A stretch of DNA of 64,000 bases from the NCBI RefSeq assembly GCF_001690655.1, contig NZ_LZHQ01000028.1, positions 1 to 64,000 on the forward strand, read 5' to 3'. The DNA is from Gilliamella sp. Occ3-1. Lineage in GTDB: Bacteria; Pseudomonadota; Gammaproteobacteria; Enterobacterales; Orbaceae. The translations under genes were made by a program, and so were the position numbers. Shown piece after piece: positions 21,339 through 30,264 of this stretch; position 1 is the stretch's first letter; each line of letters starts with the position of its first letter. The notes under the pieces are model-generated. The model did not search any database. It saw nothing but the letters and a program-made list of their open reading frames with translations, and was not told the DNA's origin.

Positions 21339-22205
21339 TTACTCAATATTTTGTACTTGCTCACGAATTTGTTCTATAAGGACTTTTAATTCAATCGCAC
21401 TGGCGGTCACATCAGCATTAATTGATTTAGAGGCAATAGTGTTAGTTTCTCGATTAAACTCTTGCATCATAAAATCTAATCTACGACCTATCGCTTCGTT
21501 TTTCTTTAAGATCGAATAAGTTTCTTTAACATGTGTCATTAGACGATCAAGCTCTTCTGCAACATCAATTCGCTGGGCAACCATCACTATTTCTTGCTCT
21601 AGGCGAGAATGATCCAGTTCAATATTAGCTTCAGCCAATTTACTTTTTAAACGTTCTTTTTGCCATTCAAGTATTTGCGGCATCCAATTACGAATCTTAT
21701 CCACTTCTACGGTAATGGCTTCTAAACGTTTAGCTATTAAATCACTAAGCGCTTTACCTTCACGTTCTCGAACAGCTTTAAACTCGTCGATAGCTGTATC
21801 AAGTAACGCTAGGATTTCTTGTGATATGCTGTCAAGATTTTGTTCTTTTGCCGACAATACGCCTGGCCAACGAAGTACATCAATCGGGTTAACTTGTCCT
21901 GATTGATGCTCTGTTTGAACCCAACTAGCGGCATTTAAAATTTGCTTAGCAAGATCTTTATTTAACGAAAGTTCTTGATTTTGCGCTGCAGGATCTAATT
22001 CAAAGCGTAAATTACATTCGACTTTACCACGAGTTAGACGATTACGGAGTCGTTCACGTATCATCGGTTCAAGTGAACGAAACTGTTCTGGTAGACGGAT
22101 ATAGGTTTCTAAATAACGTTGATTAACTGATCGGAGTTCCCATGAAGCGGTTCCCCAAGATTGATTTAACTCCTTTCTGGCATAGGCGGTCATACTGGAA
22201 ATCAT
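21339..22205 (-). CDS. yicC: YicC-type endoribonuclease
   Basis: The 288-residue protein has the YicC N-terminal domain (ISSMTAYARKE; ELRSVNQRYLE; RERLRNRLTRGKVE) and the DUF1732 C-terminal domain ending RRLDFMMQEFNRETNTIASKS. In E. coli YicC is an endoribonuclease reported to act on the small RNA RyhB; in Bacillus the homologue YloC is also a nuclease. It is divergent from rph-pyrE, as in E. coli. Confidence 0.95.
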   Translation of the reverse strand: MISSMTAYARKELNQSWGTASWELRSVNQRYLETYIRLPEQFRSLEPMIRERLRNRLTRGKVECNLRFELDPAAQNQELSLNKDLAKQILNAASWVQTEHQSGQVNPIDVLRWPGVLSAKEQNLDSISQEILALLDTAIDEFKAVREREGKALSDLIAKRLEAITVEVDKIRNWMPQILEWQKERLKSKLAEANIELDHSRLEQEIVMVAQRIDVAEELDRLMTHVKETYSILKKNEAIGRRLDFMMQEFNRETNTIASKSINADVTASAIELKVLIEQIREQVQNIE

Positions 22206-22284
22206 AATTGCTTCCTAAATTTGTAAAAAACTTGCTGGGCATTGTACCACATATTCTGTATAATATGCTCTTAGCTTAGGCTAA

Positions 22285-22308
22285 ACATCAACCTTATCTT
22301 GTTGATGT
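22285..22308 (+). other. hairpin in the rph leader
   Basis: An 8-bp stem (ACATCAAC / GTTGATGT, 8-base loop) followed by CCCCC lies 58 bases before rph. It could belong to the leader transcript; no attenuator-like T-run follows. Confidence 0.35.
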
Positions 22309-22366
22309 CCCCCTAAATAATTAGCTCAAAAAAGATATTTTTTAATTGTAACATCTGGAGAATTGC

Positions 22367-23083
22367 ATGCGCCCGTCAGGTCGATCTGCGGAACAAGTCC
22401 GCCCTATCAAAATAACCCGTCATTATACTAAGCATGCAGAAGGTTCTGTATTAGTTGAGTTTGGTGAAACTAAAGTACTTTGTAATGCCACTATTGATGA
22501 AGGTGTGCCACGTTTTTTAAAGGGTCAAAACCAAGGTTGGGTAACTGCTGAGTATGGAATGCTACCTCGTGCAACCCATTCACGAACTCAACGCGAAGCG
22601 GCTAAAGGTAAACAAACCGGTCGCACTATGGAGATTCAACGCCTTATTGCTCGTTCACTACGTGCAATGATCGACCTTAATTTATTAGGTGAATATACTA
22701 TCACGTTAGATTGTGATGTTATTCAAGCAGATGGTGGCACTCGAACTGCGTCAATTACTGGTGCTTGTGTGGCACTAAATGATGCAATCAACAAAATGGT
22801 TGCAGATGGTAAAATTAAGCAAAATCCAATTAAATCATTAGTTGCTGCTGTTTCTGTCGGTATTGTCGATGGCCAAGCAGTGTGTGACTTAGAATACATA
22901 GAAGATTCAAACGCTGAAACCGATATGAATGTTGTTATGACTGACGATGGTCGTATGATTGAAGTGCAAGGCACTGCTGAAGGCGAACCTTTTAGTCATG
23001 ACAAATTATTAAAACTGTTAGAGCTAGCAAAAAATGGCATCAAAACTATTATTGATGCACAAAAACAGGCCTTAAAAGATTAA
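22367..23083 (+). CDS. rph: ribonuclease PH
   Basis: RNase PH trims tRNA 3' ends phosphorolytically. The 238-residue protein is intact ([16 protein letters not shown] start; [54 protein letters not shown]), unlike the frameshifted copy in E. coli K-12. CTGGAG precedes the ATG by 7 bases. pyrE follows after 13 bases on the same strand, a conserved operon. Confidence 0.97.
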   Translation: MRPSGRSAEQVRPIKITRHYTKHAEGSVLVEFGETKVLCNATIDEGVPRFLKGQNQGWVTAEYGMLPRATHSRTQREAAKGKQTGRTMEIQRLIARSLRAMIDLNLLGEYTITLDCDVIQADGGTRTASITGACVALNDAINKMVADGKIKQNPIKSLVAAVSVGIVDGQAVCDLEYIEDSNAETDMNVVMTDDGRMIEVQGTAEGEPFSHDKLLKLLELAKNGIKTIIDAQKQALKD

Positions 23084-23096
23084 TTGGAGAGGATCG

Positions 23097-23744
23097 ATGA
23101 AATCATATAAAAGTGAATTTATTGAATTTGCATTAAATAGGCAAGCATTAAAGTTTGGTGAATTCACCTTGAAATCGGGACGCAAAAGTCCCTATTTCTT
23201 TAATGCAGGACTATTTAATACAGGTAAAGATCTGGCTTTATTAGGTCGTTTTTATGCAGCCGCACTAATGGATGCTAATTTAGAATACGATGTCATTTTT
23301 GGTCCAGCTTATAAAGGTATCCCTATTGTTTCATCAACCGTTGTTGCACTATCTGAACATCATAATGTTGACATTCCTTACTGTTTTAACCGTAAAGAAG
23401 CAAAAGATCATGGTGAAGGCGGTAATTTAGTAGGTAGTTCGATCTATCAACAACGCGTTATGTTGGTCGATGATGTTATTACTGCCGGAACTGCTATTCG
23501 TGAATCGATGAAAATATTAGCAGATAACCAATCTAAACTTGCTGGCGTACTGATTTGTCTAGATCGCCAAGAAAAAGGTCGTGGTGAACTGTCAGCAATT
23601 CAAGAAATTAAACAAACTTATCATTGCAATGTAATTTCAATTATTACGCTTGATGATTTAATCCAGTACCTCTATAAAGATCCAGCTAGAAAAGATCAAG
23701 TAACGCAAGTTGAAACTTATCGGTCTGAATTTGGGATAAAATAA
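23097..23744 (+). CDS. pyrE: orotate phosphoribosyltransferase PyrE
   Basis: PyrE makes orotidine 5'-phosphate from orotate and PRPP in pyrimidine synthesis. The 215-residue protein has the PRPP loop [16 protein letters not shown], plus [19 protein letters not shown] and [10 protein letters not shown]. The ATG follows GGAGAGG. In E. coli pyrE depends on translation of rph and an attenuator between them; here the 13-base gap leaves no room for that attenuator. Confidence 0.97.
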   Translation: MKSYKSEFIEFALNRQALKFGEFTLKSGRKSPYFFNAGLFNTGKDLALLGRFYAAALMDANLEYDVIFGPAYKGIPIVSSTVVALSEHHNVDIPYCFNRKEAKDHGEGGNLVGSSIYQQRVMLVDDVITAGTAIRESMKILADNQSKLAGVLICLDRQEKGRGELSAIQEIKQTYHCNVISIITLDDLIQYLYKDPARKDQVTQVETYRSEFGIK

Positions 23745-23788
23745 GCTATTAATATTTGAATATAAAATAGCAATATATAATTATTGGA

Positions 23789-23820
23789 AAACCTCGAATA
23801 ATATCGAGGTTTATTTTTTT
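23789..23820 (+). terminator. terminator of the rph-pyrE operon
   Basis: A stem (AAACCTCGA / TCGAGGTTT, 6-base loop) followed by a run of T. The rest of the 312-bp gap to the next gene (to 24056) shows only AT-rich promoter-like DNA. Confidence 0.85.
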
Positions 23821-24056
23821 GTTTAGCAACAAATAAGCTTTTTATTGAGTCTCTTCACAGCAGGCTAAAAAAATCCAAATAACTGCATTACTATTTTCTT
23901 TATATCTCAGGCTGTGATCTGCACTTAAAAAAGTTTCTACAAAGATGAATATAAAAAGTGCTATTTTGTCAAAAATGATTTTTATTTAATTTTAAATAAA
24001 AAATAGCTGTGATATAACCTTACTGTTGTATTAACTTTCATAATTAGGAGCGAATC

Positions 24057-25154
24057 ATGTCATACCATACAAGTAATGAAGAACACGCTATAGAGATCGT
24101 TAATATTGCTTCATTAGAAGCATTAGTTAAAGCAAGAATGCAAGCGGGTGCTTTCGGTTATATCCGCGGTGGTGCGGAAGACGAATGGACAATGCGAGAA
24201 AATACCTTATCGTTTAATCGAAAAAAAATTATTCCTCGAGTATTACAAGGTATTGATCGCGCAGATTTATCAACAAAATTGTGGGATATCTCATTAAAAA
24301 CACCCATTATTCAAGCACCGTCAGCAGCCCAAGGATTGGCTCATGAACAAGGCGAAAAGGACACCGCTAAAGGCGTCGCTGCTGCGGGATCTATTTTCTG
24401 TATTAGTACTTATGCCAATACCTCTATTGAAGATGCCGCAAATGCCGCGCCCAATGTACCGTATTTTTTTCAACTCTATATGAGTAAAAATGATGATTTT
24501 AACCGTTTTATTATCGATAAAGCCGTTAAAGCAGGCGCAAAAGCAATCATTCTAACAGTTGATTCAACCTTAGGCGGTTATCGCGAAGAGGATATCGTTA
24601 ATAAATTTCAATTTCCACTCCCTATGAAAAATCTCAGTGCTTACAGTCAATCAAACGGCAATGGCGATGGTTCAGGTAAAGGCATTAGCGAAATTTATGC
24701 CGCAGCAAAACAAGGTATCGTTCCTTCTGATATTCAAAAAATTAAAGCCATAGCAAATTTACCTGTTATTGTAAAAGGAATTCAATCACCTGAAGATGCA
24801 TCAATTGCAATATCTGCCGGAGCTGATGCGATTTGGATATCAAATCATGGTGGGCGACAATTAGATGGCGCTCCCGCTTCATTTGAGGTATTGCCTAATA
24901 TTGCAGCTACTGTTGCCAAACGTGTTCCAATCATTTTTGACAGCGGTGTACGGCGTGGTGAGCATGTATTTAAAGCATTGGCAAGTGGCGCTGATCTTGT
25001 TGCTATTGGACGCCCTATTCTTTATGGCCTGAATTTAGGTGGCGCTGAAGGAGTAAAATCAGTCTTTGATCATCTAAACAAAGAGCTGTCTATCACCATG
25101 CAATTAGCTGGCACAAAAACAATTGAAGATATTAAAAATACTCTATTAATTTAA
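24057..25154 (+). CDS. FMN-dependent alpha-hydroxy-acid oxidase, lactate-oxidase type
   Basis: This 365-residue protein belongs to the FMN-dependent alpha-hydroxy-acid dehydrogenase family. It resembles lactate oxidases of lactic acid bacteria in length and motifs: GAFGYIRGGAEDEWT with a substrate-binding Tyr, FQLYMSKN, TVDSTLGGYREED, VIVKGIQSPEDA with the flavin lysine, and SNHGGRQLDG with catalytic His264 and Arg267. It lacks the membrane-binding segment of LldD, so it is probably soluble and uses O2, releasing H2O2. The ATG follows TAGGAG. It is monocistronic and lies at the edge of the decayed region, which is consistent with acquisition by transfer (inference). Confidence 0.82.
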   Translation: MSYHTSNEEHAIEIVNIASLEALVKARMQAGAFGYIRGGAEDEWTMRENTLSFNRKKIIPRVLQGIDRADLSTKLWDISLKTPIIQAPSAAQGLAHEQGEKDTAKGVAAAGSIFCISTYANTSIEDAANAAPNVPYFFQLYMSKNDDFNRFIIDKAVKAGAKAIILTVDSTLGGYREEDIVNKFQFPLPMKNLSAYSQSNGNGDGSGKGISEIYAAAKQGIVPSDIQKIKAIANLPVIVKGIQSPEDASIAISAGADAIWISNHGGRQLDGAPASFEVLPNIAATVAKRVPIIFDSGVRRGEHVFKALASGADLVAIGRPILYGLNLGGAEGVKSVFDHLNKELSITMQLAGTKTIEDIKNTLLI

Positions 25155-25176
25155 TGATAAAAGTCACTCACGTCGG

Positions 25177-25203
25177 TTACAGTAGTTAAAAAAACGACTG
25201 TAA
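25177..25203 (+). terminator. terminator after the lactate-oxidase gene
   Basis: A 10-base stem with one mismatch (TTACAGTAGT / ACGACTGTAA) and an A-rich loop, 22 bases past the stop. Confidence 0.5.
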
Positions 25204-25925
25204 TGAATATTCATAAAACAAAATTATCGCCGTATCATCAACAAGTGCTATGGCGATAATACCCTAGAAAAAATAACCGCCATTGATTTGGCTAAACGTA
25301 TTATGGTCAGTCATCCAACCATTGATAACACTCAAAAATCTAATTAAGCATTAACTAACATGATGCCCATTGCATATACAACACAAAAACAAGCAGCATA
25401 ATTTTTTACTAAGTTGTATGCTCATTATAAAGTAGTTACACAACTGTCATGTTTTAGGCTATATTTTTGTAAAAAATATTCAGGATTCTATACCGTTTCG
25501 TGATGAATTAAAATTTAGAGTATCTTATTTGTTAAAACGTATGATAACCATTGTATTAATTAAAATTGACAAAATTTCCTATCCTCAAGCAAATAGAAAA
25601 AGCTCCAAAGCGATAGATATTTTACGAAAATTTGGCAGAAACAATAAATAATCAGTGGTTCAAAAGATTAAAAACGATTTATTCACTTTTATCATACAGT
25701 AAAACCGCATAAAGTGATTTTTAGCAAAACGCCTTATCGTTATTAGGAGATTATTTTAATCATAAGGTGTAAACAATGTAAATAATGCTTACAACTAAAC
25801 CACGATATTAAATTAAATATTGCAAACCACAGAAAGAACGTGTAATTTTTGCACTCAATTTGGTTAAAACTATTGATAATTGAAATAAACTGGATCGGCT
25901 ACACTAAATCATACAACTTTTTTAA
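25204..25925. other. decayed DNA without an intact gene
   Basis: This 722-bp stretch has no intact frame. It includes a 9-bp-stem hairpin at 25223-25260 (ATTATCGCC / GGCGATAAT), a short plus-strand coding-like fragment at about 25255-25347 (TLEKITAIDLAKRIMVS, not recognised), and the 68-bp relic at 25468-25535 that recurs at 47993-48060. The remainder shows nothing I can name. Confidence 0.6.
25468..25535 (-). mobile_element. insertion-sequence 3' end relic, copy 1
   Basis: These 68 bases are roughly 80 % identical, with small indels, to 47993-48060. In that second copy the sequence directly overlaps the end of an IS3-type OrfB frame on the minus strand, so this is read as the tail of the same element. 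The rest of the element is missing here. Confidence 0.5.
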
Positions 25926-26407
25926 GGGGTAAGGTTTAATAGAGTCACAAGGCAAGTGTATATTCAACGCCCTAAATATTGTGGTGGCACAGTGGTATTT
26001 AAGTGGGAACATATTATGCCCACTAACTTTGGCGAAACCGGCTCAGACATGGGGAGCACCAATATGGTTAACCTAATGACCTTTCATGGTTTTGAGGGGC
26101 ATGTAAAACCCATGATTCATGTTGCTAAAATGCACCAACGGCATGGGTATATTTACTGCTTATTCCTGTATTTTTAATTTTATTACCGTTTTACACTATC
26201 GGCTACTTTATTTCAGAATGCCTGTACTGGCAACCGCGACGGCCAAAAGTTATACTCCAAGCTGGTAAAGTGGGCAAACCGATCCCTAAAGAAACCACCT
26301 TATCGGACTATCCCCCTAAGGTACAACGAGCCATATTAGATAACCGTTCAGAATGGGGTGTGCGTGACGAAAAAACAGAAAAGCTCGTTGATTATGGTAA
26401 TTCTTAA
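25926..26407 (+). pseudogene. DUF6708-like protein, frameshifted remnant
   Basis: The first frame reads GVRFNRVTRQVYIQRPK and GGTVVFKWEHIMP, which resembles the RFNR-x3-VY ... V-x-W pattern of DUF6708 proteins often found near type VI secretion genes. It stops at 26175, while a +1 frame from about 26150 continues with a membrane segment (LLIPVFLILLPFYTIGYF) and YWQPRRPKVILQAGKVGKP, ending at 26407. The 5' end is lost behind a stop at 25923-25925. A single frameshift plus a 5' deletion explains the pattern. The family name is tentative. Confidence 0.45.
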
Positions 26408-26428
26408 TATAAAAACCATTTTTTAAAA

Positions 26429-26467
26429 CAATAAAAAAGGGGTAAATTAATGCAAATTCCCCCTTTG
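26429..26467. terminator. hairpin after the DUF6708-like remnant
   Basis: An inverted repeat AAAGGGG ... CCCCTTT with a 20-odd-base interval, 25 bases past the pseudogene stop; possibly its old terminator. Between here and the CRISPR array (26626) I see nothing else. Confidence 0.35.
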
Positions 26468-26626
26468 CAAACCTAAAAAAATACCGCATTTATATTTCCT
26501 CACTTAATTACAGCCAATTAGCTCAATCAACCGTACTTAAGCGGTGAAAAAACCAATATTATGTTGTTAAGAAATACTATTTAAACGACTGTGAACAATC
26601 ATATTATACGCCTAGACTACTACCAA

Positions 26627-27134
26627 TTTCTAAACTGCCTACACGGCAGTGAACAGTTATTAATGGAACGAGCTATTAACTTAGCATTTCTAAACTGCCT
26701 ACACGGCAGTGAACTGCGTGCTATTGTTCCACGTATTTCCTCACGATTTCTAAACTGCCTACACGGCAGTGAACCACTTTTCGCGCCTCTTTTATAAATA
26801 CCTTGATTTCTAAACTGCCTACACGGCAGTGAACGGGCGGTTCAAATGCATCTGCTTGCTTTAGGATTTCTAAACTGCCTACACGGCAGTGAACGGGCAG
26901 ATATCAAGGATTTTATACTAAATGGATTTCTAAACTGCCTACACGGCAGTGAACCGCATGGATGATGGTTCGACAATCGCCCAATCTTTCTAAACTGCCT
27001 ACACGGCAGTGAACACTAATAACACGAGATTTAAGAGATCTATATTTTTCTAAACTGCCTACACGGCAGTGAACATCTCCGTCTCATTTGAATTTAAGCA
27101 CGTTAATTTCTAAACTGCCTACACGGCAGTGAAC
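26627..27134 (-). CRISPR. type I-F CRISPR array, 9 repeats, 8 spacers
   Basis: Nine identical 28-bp repeats start every 60 bases from 26627 to 27107, separated by eight 32-bp spacers. The repeat begins TTTCTAAACTGCC and ends GGCAGTGAAC, the reverse complement of the known I-F (Csy) repeat form GTTCACTGCC ... TAGAAA, so crRNA is read from the minus strand. The hairpin is CTGCC-TACAC-GGCAG. The leader should therefore lie to the right, between the array and hsdM. No cas1, cas2-3 or csy genes occur in the window. The lack of a degenerate repeat at the leader-distal end is mildly unusual. Confidence 0.97.
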
Positions 27135-27300
27135 TAGAAGCTAATATACTATCAATATAGTATGTAAAAAGGCAAATAGGTATTTAGGTTTTAAAACCCT
27201 TTTTTTTGAGATAAATTTAATTTATTGATTTTATTGAATTTTAAAATATAGCTAAAAAAAGGGTTTTTGTTTTTAGATTTTGTTGCTTTGTTATTTTTTA
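27135..27300 (-). promoter_or_regulatory. CRISPR leader with IHF consensus site
   Basis: The AT-rich region on the leader side has an exact match to the IHF consensus WATCAANNNNTTR on the minus strand at 27218-27230, about 84 bases from the first repeat. I-F adaptation in related bacteria uses IHF sites in the leader. An inverted repeat (AAAACCCTTTTTTT near 27194 and AAAAAAAGGGTTTT near 27260) flanks the site, and a smaller dyad (ATACTAT / ATAGTAT) lies next to the first repeat. Confidence 0.6.
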
Positions 27301-27494
27301 ATATTTTCCAGCCTTAAAGTTCAAAATACCCATTGGCTGAGTTTTTAATAAACGCCCCAGATGGAAAAATAACAACAAATCAGCTATGCTATAACACCTA
27401 TAACAGGTAGCTATAAAATGACTAATATGAAAGTAAAAATCAGTTACTTTCTAATTAGGCAGCACCTATTTTTTATTTAGGAATTTTGAAAAAT
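27301..27494. other. hsdM upstream region
   Basis: AT-rich DNA between the CRISPR leader and hsdM. A short repeat (AACACCTATAACAGGTA near 27395) contains a CCTATAACAGG dyad and may be part of the hsd promoter. No gene is visible. Confidence 0.35.
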
Positions 27495-29060
27495 ATGACA
27501 TCTAATAACGCTAAATCAATTACCGAAACGCAACAACGCGATCAACTACAACGACAAATTTGGAAAATTGCCGACGAAGTCCGTGGTGCTGTCGATGGTT
27601 GGGATTTTAAACAGTATGTACTTGGTTCTTTGTTTTATCGCTTTATTAGTGAGAATTTTGCCAATTATATTGAAGGTGGCGATGAGAGTATCGATTACAG
27701 CACATTATCCGACGATGTCATTATCGATGAAATAAAAAAAGACGCAATAAAAACCAAAGGCTATTTTATTTATCCTAGCCAATTATTTTGTAAAATTGTA
27801 GCTGAAGCTAATACCAATCCAAGTTTAAATACTGACTTGGCAAATATTTTTAATGCGATTGAAAGCTCAGCCATTGGTTACCCTTCAGAAAGCGATATTA
27901 AAGGATTATTTGCCGATTTTGATACTACCAGTAACCGATTAGGTAATACAGTTGCCGATAAAAACAAACGGTTAGCGGCAGTACTTAATGGTGTAGCCGA
28001 ACTGGATTTTGGTGATTTTGCAGACAATCAAATCGATCTGTTTGGCGATGCTTATGAGTATTTGATTTCTAATTATGCCTCGAATGCTGGTAAATCAGGA
28101 GGCGAGTTTTTTACGCCGCCGAATGTGTCCAAGCTGATCTCGCAATTAACCTTACATAATCAAAAAAAGGTCAATAAAATCTATGATCCAGCAGCAGGAT
28201 CAGGCTCTTTATTATTACAAGCGAAAAAACAGTTTGACGAACATATTATTGAGGATGGGTTCTTCGGTCAAGAAATCAACCATACCACCTATAACCTTGC
28301 TCGAATGAATATGTTTTTACACAATATCAACTATGATAAATTTGAAATTGCTTTAGGGGACACGCTACTTAATCCAAAATTTGGCGACGAAAAGCTATTT
28401 GATGCAATCGTTTCTAATCCACCCTATTCAATTAAATGGATTGGTAGTGATGATCCAACCTTAATCAATGATGACCGATACGCACCTGCCGGTGTACTGG
28501 CACCAAAATCGAAAGCCGATTTTGCCTTTATTATGCATGCACTAAGTTACCTGTCCGAGTGTGGGCGAGCGGCAATTGTTACCTTTCCGGGGATATTTTA
28601 TCGTAGTGGTGCGGAACAAAAAATTCGCAAATATTTGGTCGATAATGATTTTGTCGAAACTGTAATCTCGCTCGCACCAAACTTATTTTATGGTACATCG
28701 ATTGCGGTTAATATTTTAGTGCTTGCCAAAAATAAGACCGTCAAAACAACACAATTTATTGATGCTAGTAAACTGTTTAAAAAAGAGACCAATAATAATG
28801 TGCTCACTGATGAACATATTCAACAAATTATGCAAGTATTTGCTAGCAAGCAAGATATCGAATATTTTGCCAAATCGGTTGATAATCAAACCATTGCCGA
28901 CAATGACTATAATCTATCAGTCAGTTCGTATGTGGAAGCCGAAGATACCCGTGAAGTAATTGATATCAAACAATTAAATGCCAACATTGCCGAAACAGTA
29001 AAAAAAATAGACACACTTCGTGCTGATATAGATGAAATAATTAAAGAGATTGAAGCATGA
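27495..29060 (+). CDS. hsdM: type I restriction-modification methyltransferase HsdM, IC family
   Basis: HsdM transfers methyl groups from SAM to adenine N6 at the site chosen by HsdS. The 521-residue protein closely follows EcoR124I HsdM (type IC): [20 protein letters not shown], the SAM-binding motif [13 protein letters not shown] and the catalytic SNPPYS. The ATG at 27495 is preferred; a TTG at 27486 is also in frame, and TTTAGGA lies 12 or 3 bases upstream respectively. Its stop overlaps the hsdS start (ATGA). It opens the operon hsdM-hsdS-hsdR. Confidence 0.96.
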   Translation: MTSNNAKSITETQQRDQLQRQIWKIADEVRGAVDGWDFKQYVLGSLFYRFISENFANYIEGGDESIDYSTLSDDVIIDEIKKDAIKTKGYFIYPSQLFCKIVAEANTNPSLNTDLANIFNAIESSAIGYPSESDIKGLFADFDTTSNRLGNTVADKNKRLAAVLNGVAELDFGDFADNQIDLFGDAYEYLISNYASNAGKSGGEFFTPPNVSKLISQLTLHNQKKVNKIYDPAAGSGSLLLQAKKQFDEHIIEDGFFGQEINHTTYNLARMNMFLHNINYDKFEIALGDTLLNPKFGDEKLFDAIVSNPPYSIKWIGSDDPTLINDDRYAPAGVLAPKSKADFAFIMHALSYLSECGRAAIVTFPGIFYRSGAEQKIRKYLVDNDFVETVISLAPNLFYGTSIAVNILVLAKNKTVKTTQFIDASKLFKKETNNNVLTDEHIQQIMQVFASKQDIEYFAKSVDNQTIADNDYNLSVSSYVEAEDTREVIDIKQLNANIAETVKKIDTLRADIDEIIKEIEA

Positions 29061-30196
29061 GTAATATGATGATTGCAAAATTACTAAAAAATGTAGTGGT
29101 AACATGGAAACCGTTGAGTGAAGTTTGTGGATTAATAACAACAGGAAAACTCAATGCAAACGCTATGGATGAAAATGGAATTTACCCATTTTTTACATGT
29201 AACGAAAATCCCTATAAAATAAACAATTATGCTTTTGATATGGAGGCAATACTAATATCCGGGAATGGTTCAAAAGTTGGACATATTAATTATTTTAAAG
29301 GTAAATTTAATGCTTATCAAAGAACTTATATACTAAGTTCTTTCCATGAAAAAATAAAAGTTATGTTTTTATTTTATTATCTAAACTTTTCGTTTCGTGA
29401 TTTTATTGTCATTAATTCAAAAAAAGGATCTGTGCCTTATATAACATTACCAATGCTTGAAAAATTTGAAATTCCCATTCCCCCTCTACACATTCAAACT
29501 GAAATAGTTCGTATTTTAGACACATTCACAGCTCTCACAGCAGAGCTCACAGCAGAGCTTACTGCACGGAAAAAACAATACAACTATTATCGAGATAAAT
29601 TGTTGACCTTTAAAGATGATGAGGTTGAGTGGAAGGCTTTAGGGGAAGTCGCTCATTATTCAAACACTCGTATTAGCTTTGATAAGCTTAATGAAAAAAA
29701 TTATGTAGGTGTTGATAATTTATTACAAAATCGAGCAGGAAAAACTGATTCAAACCATGTGCCTAAAGAAGGAAATTTTACAGAATATCTTACCAATGAT
29801 ATTTTGATTGGAAATATTCGTCCTTATTTAAAAAAAATTTGGCAAGCAGAATATTTTGGAGGAACTAATGGCGATGTTCTAGTCATTCGTCCCAAAAACG
29901 ATCTATTATTTCACAGATATTTATACCATGTCTTAGCGAATGATAATTTTTTTGAATACAATATGCAACATGCCAAAGGCGCAAAAATGCCACGAGGAAA
30001 TAAAGAAGCTATTCTTAAATATCACTTACCCATTCCCCCACTCAAGGAACAAGCTCGTATTGTCGAAATTTTAGACAAATTCGATACTCTAACAAATTCC
30101 ATTACAGAGGGTTTACCGCGCGAGATTGCATTACGTCAAAAGCAATATGAGTATTATCGGAACTTGTTATTGGATTTTCCTAAGGCAGAACAATAA
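29057..30196 (+). CDS. hsdS: type I specificity subunit HsdS
   Basis: HsdS recognises the split DNA target. The 379-residue protein has two target-recognition domains (about residues 10-150 and 190-335), each followed by a conserved helix ([19 protein letters not shown] and [19 protein letters not shown]). The central linker holds the tandem TAEL-TAEL known from EcoR124-type subunits, coded by two 12-bp units at 29537-29560. In EcoR124 two versus three copies changes the spacer between half-sites by one base. The start overlaps hsdM. The recognition sequence cannot be read from sequence alone. Confidence 0.94.
   Translation: MSNMMIAKLLKNVVVTWKPLSEVCGLITTGKLNANAMDENGIYPFFTCNENPYKINNYAFDMEAILISGNGSKVGHINYFKGKFNAYQRTYILSSFHEKIKVMFLFYYLNFSFRDFIVINSKKGSVPYITLPMLEKFEIPIPPLHIQTEIVRILDTFTALTAELTAELTARKKQYNYYRDKLLTFKDDEVEWKALGEVAHYSNTRISFDKLNEKNYVGVDNLLQNRAGKTDSNHVPKEGNFTEYLTNDILIGNIRPYLKKIWQAEYFGGTNGDVLVIRPKNDLLFHRYLYHVLANDNFFEYNMQHAKGAKMPRGNKEAILKYHLPIPPLKEQARIVEILDKFDTLTNSITEGLPREIALRQKQYEYYRNLLLDFPKAEQ
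29528..29566 (+). repeat. 12-bp tandem repeat in the HsdS linker
   Basis: Two adjacent 12-bp units (ACAGCAGAGCTC at 29537-29548, ACAGCAGAGCTT at 29549-29560), preceded by a partial unit at 29528-29536 and followed by ACTGCA. They encode TAEL-TAEL. Unit length is a multiple of three, so gain or loss by slippage keeps the frame and alters linker length. Confidence 0.85.
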
Positions 30197-30264
30197 ATAA
30201 CAGACAAATTACAGCGAACTAAATAGTAGAATAAAATTACAATTTTAAACATTTGGAATAGACT

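Noticed and set aside
25255..25347. Short coding-like stretch ending in TIDNTQKSN
   Set aside because: Too short and unrecognised to call a pseudogene; mentioned only as part of the decayed region.
26569..26596. Possible degenerate tenth CRISPR repeat at the leader-distal end
   Set aside because: Only the last six to nine bases resemble the repeat, and the would-be spacer is 30 and not 32 bases.
26591..26797. Open frame of 68 codons on the plus strand
   Set aside because: It runs through CRISPR repeats and repeats the same peptide in step with them; a by-product of the array.
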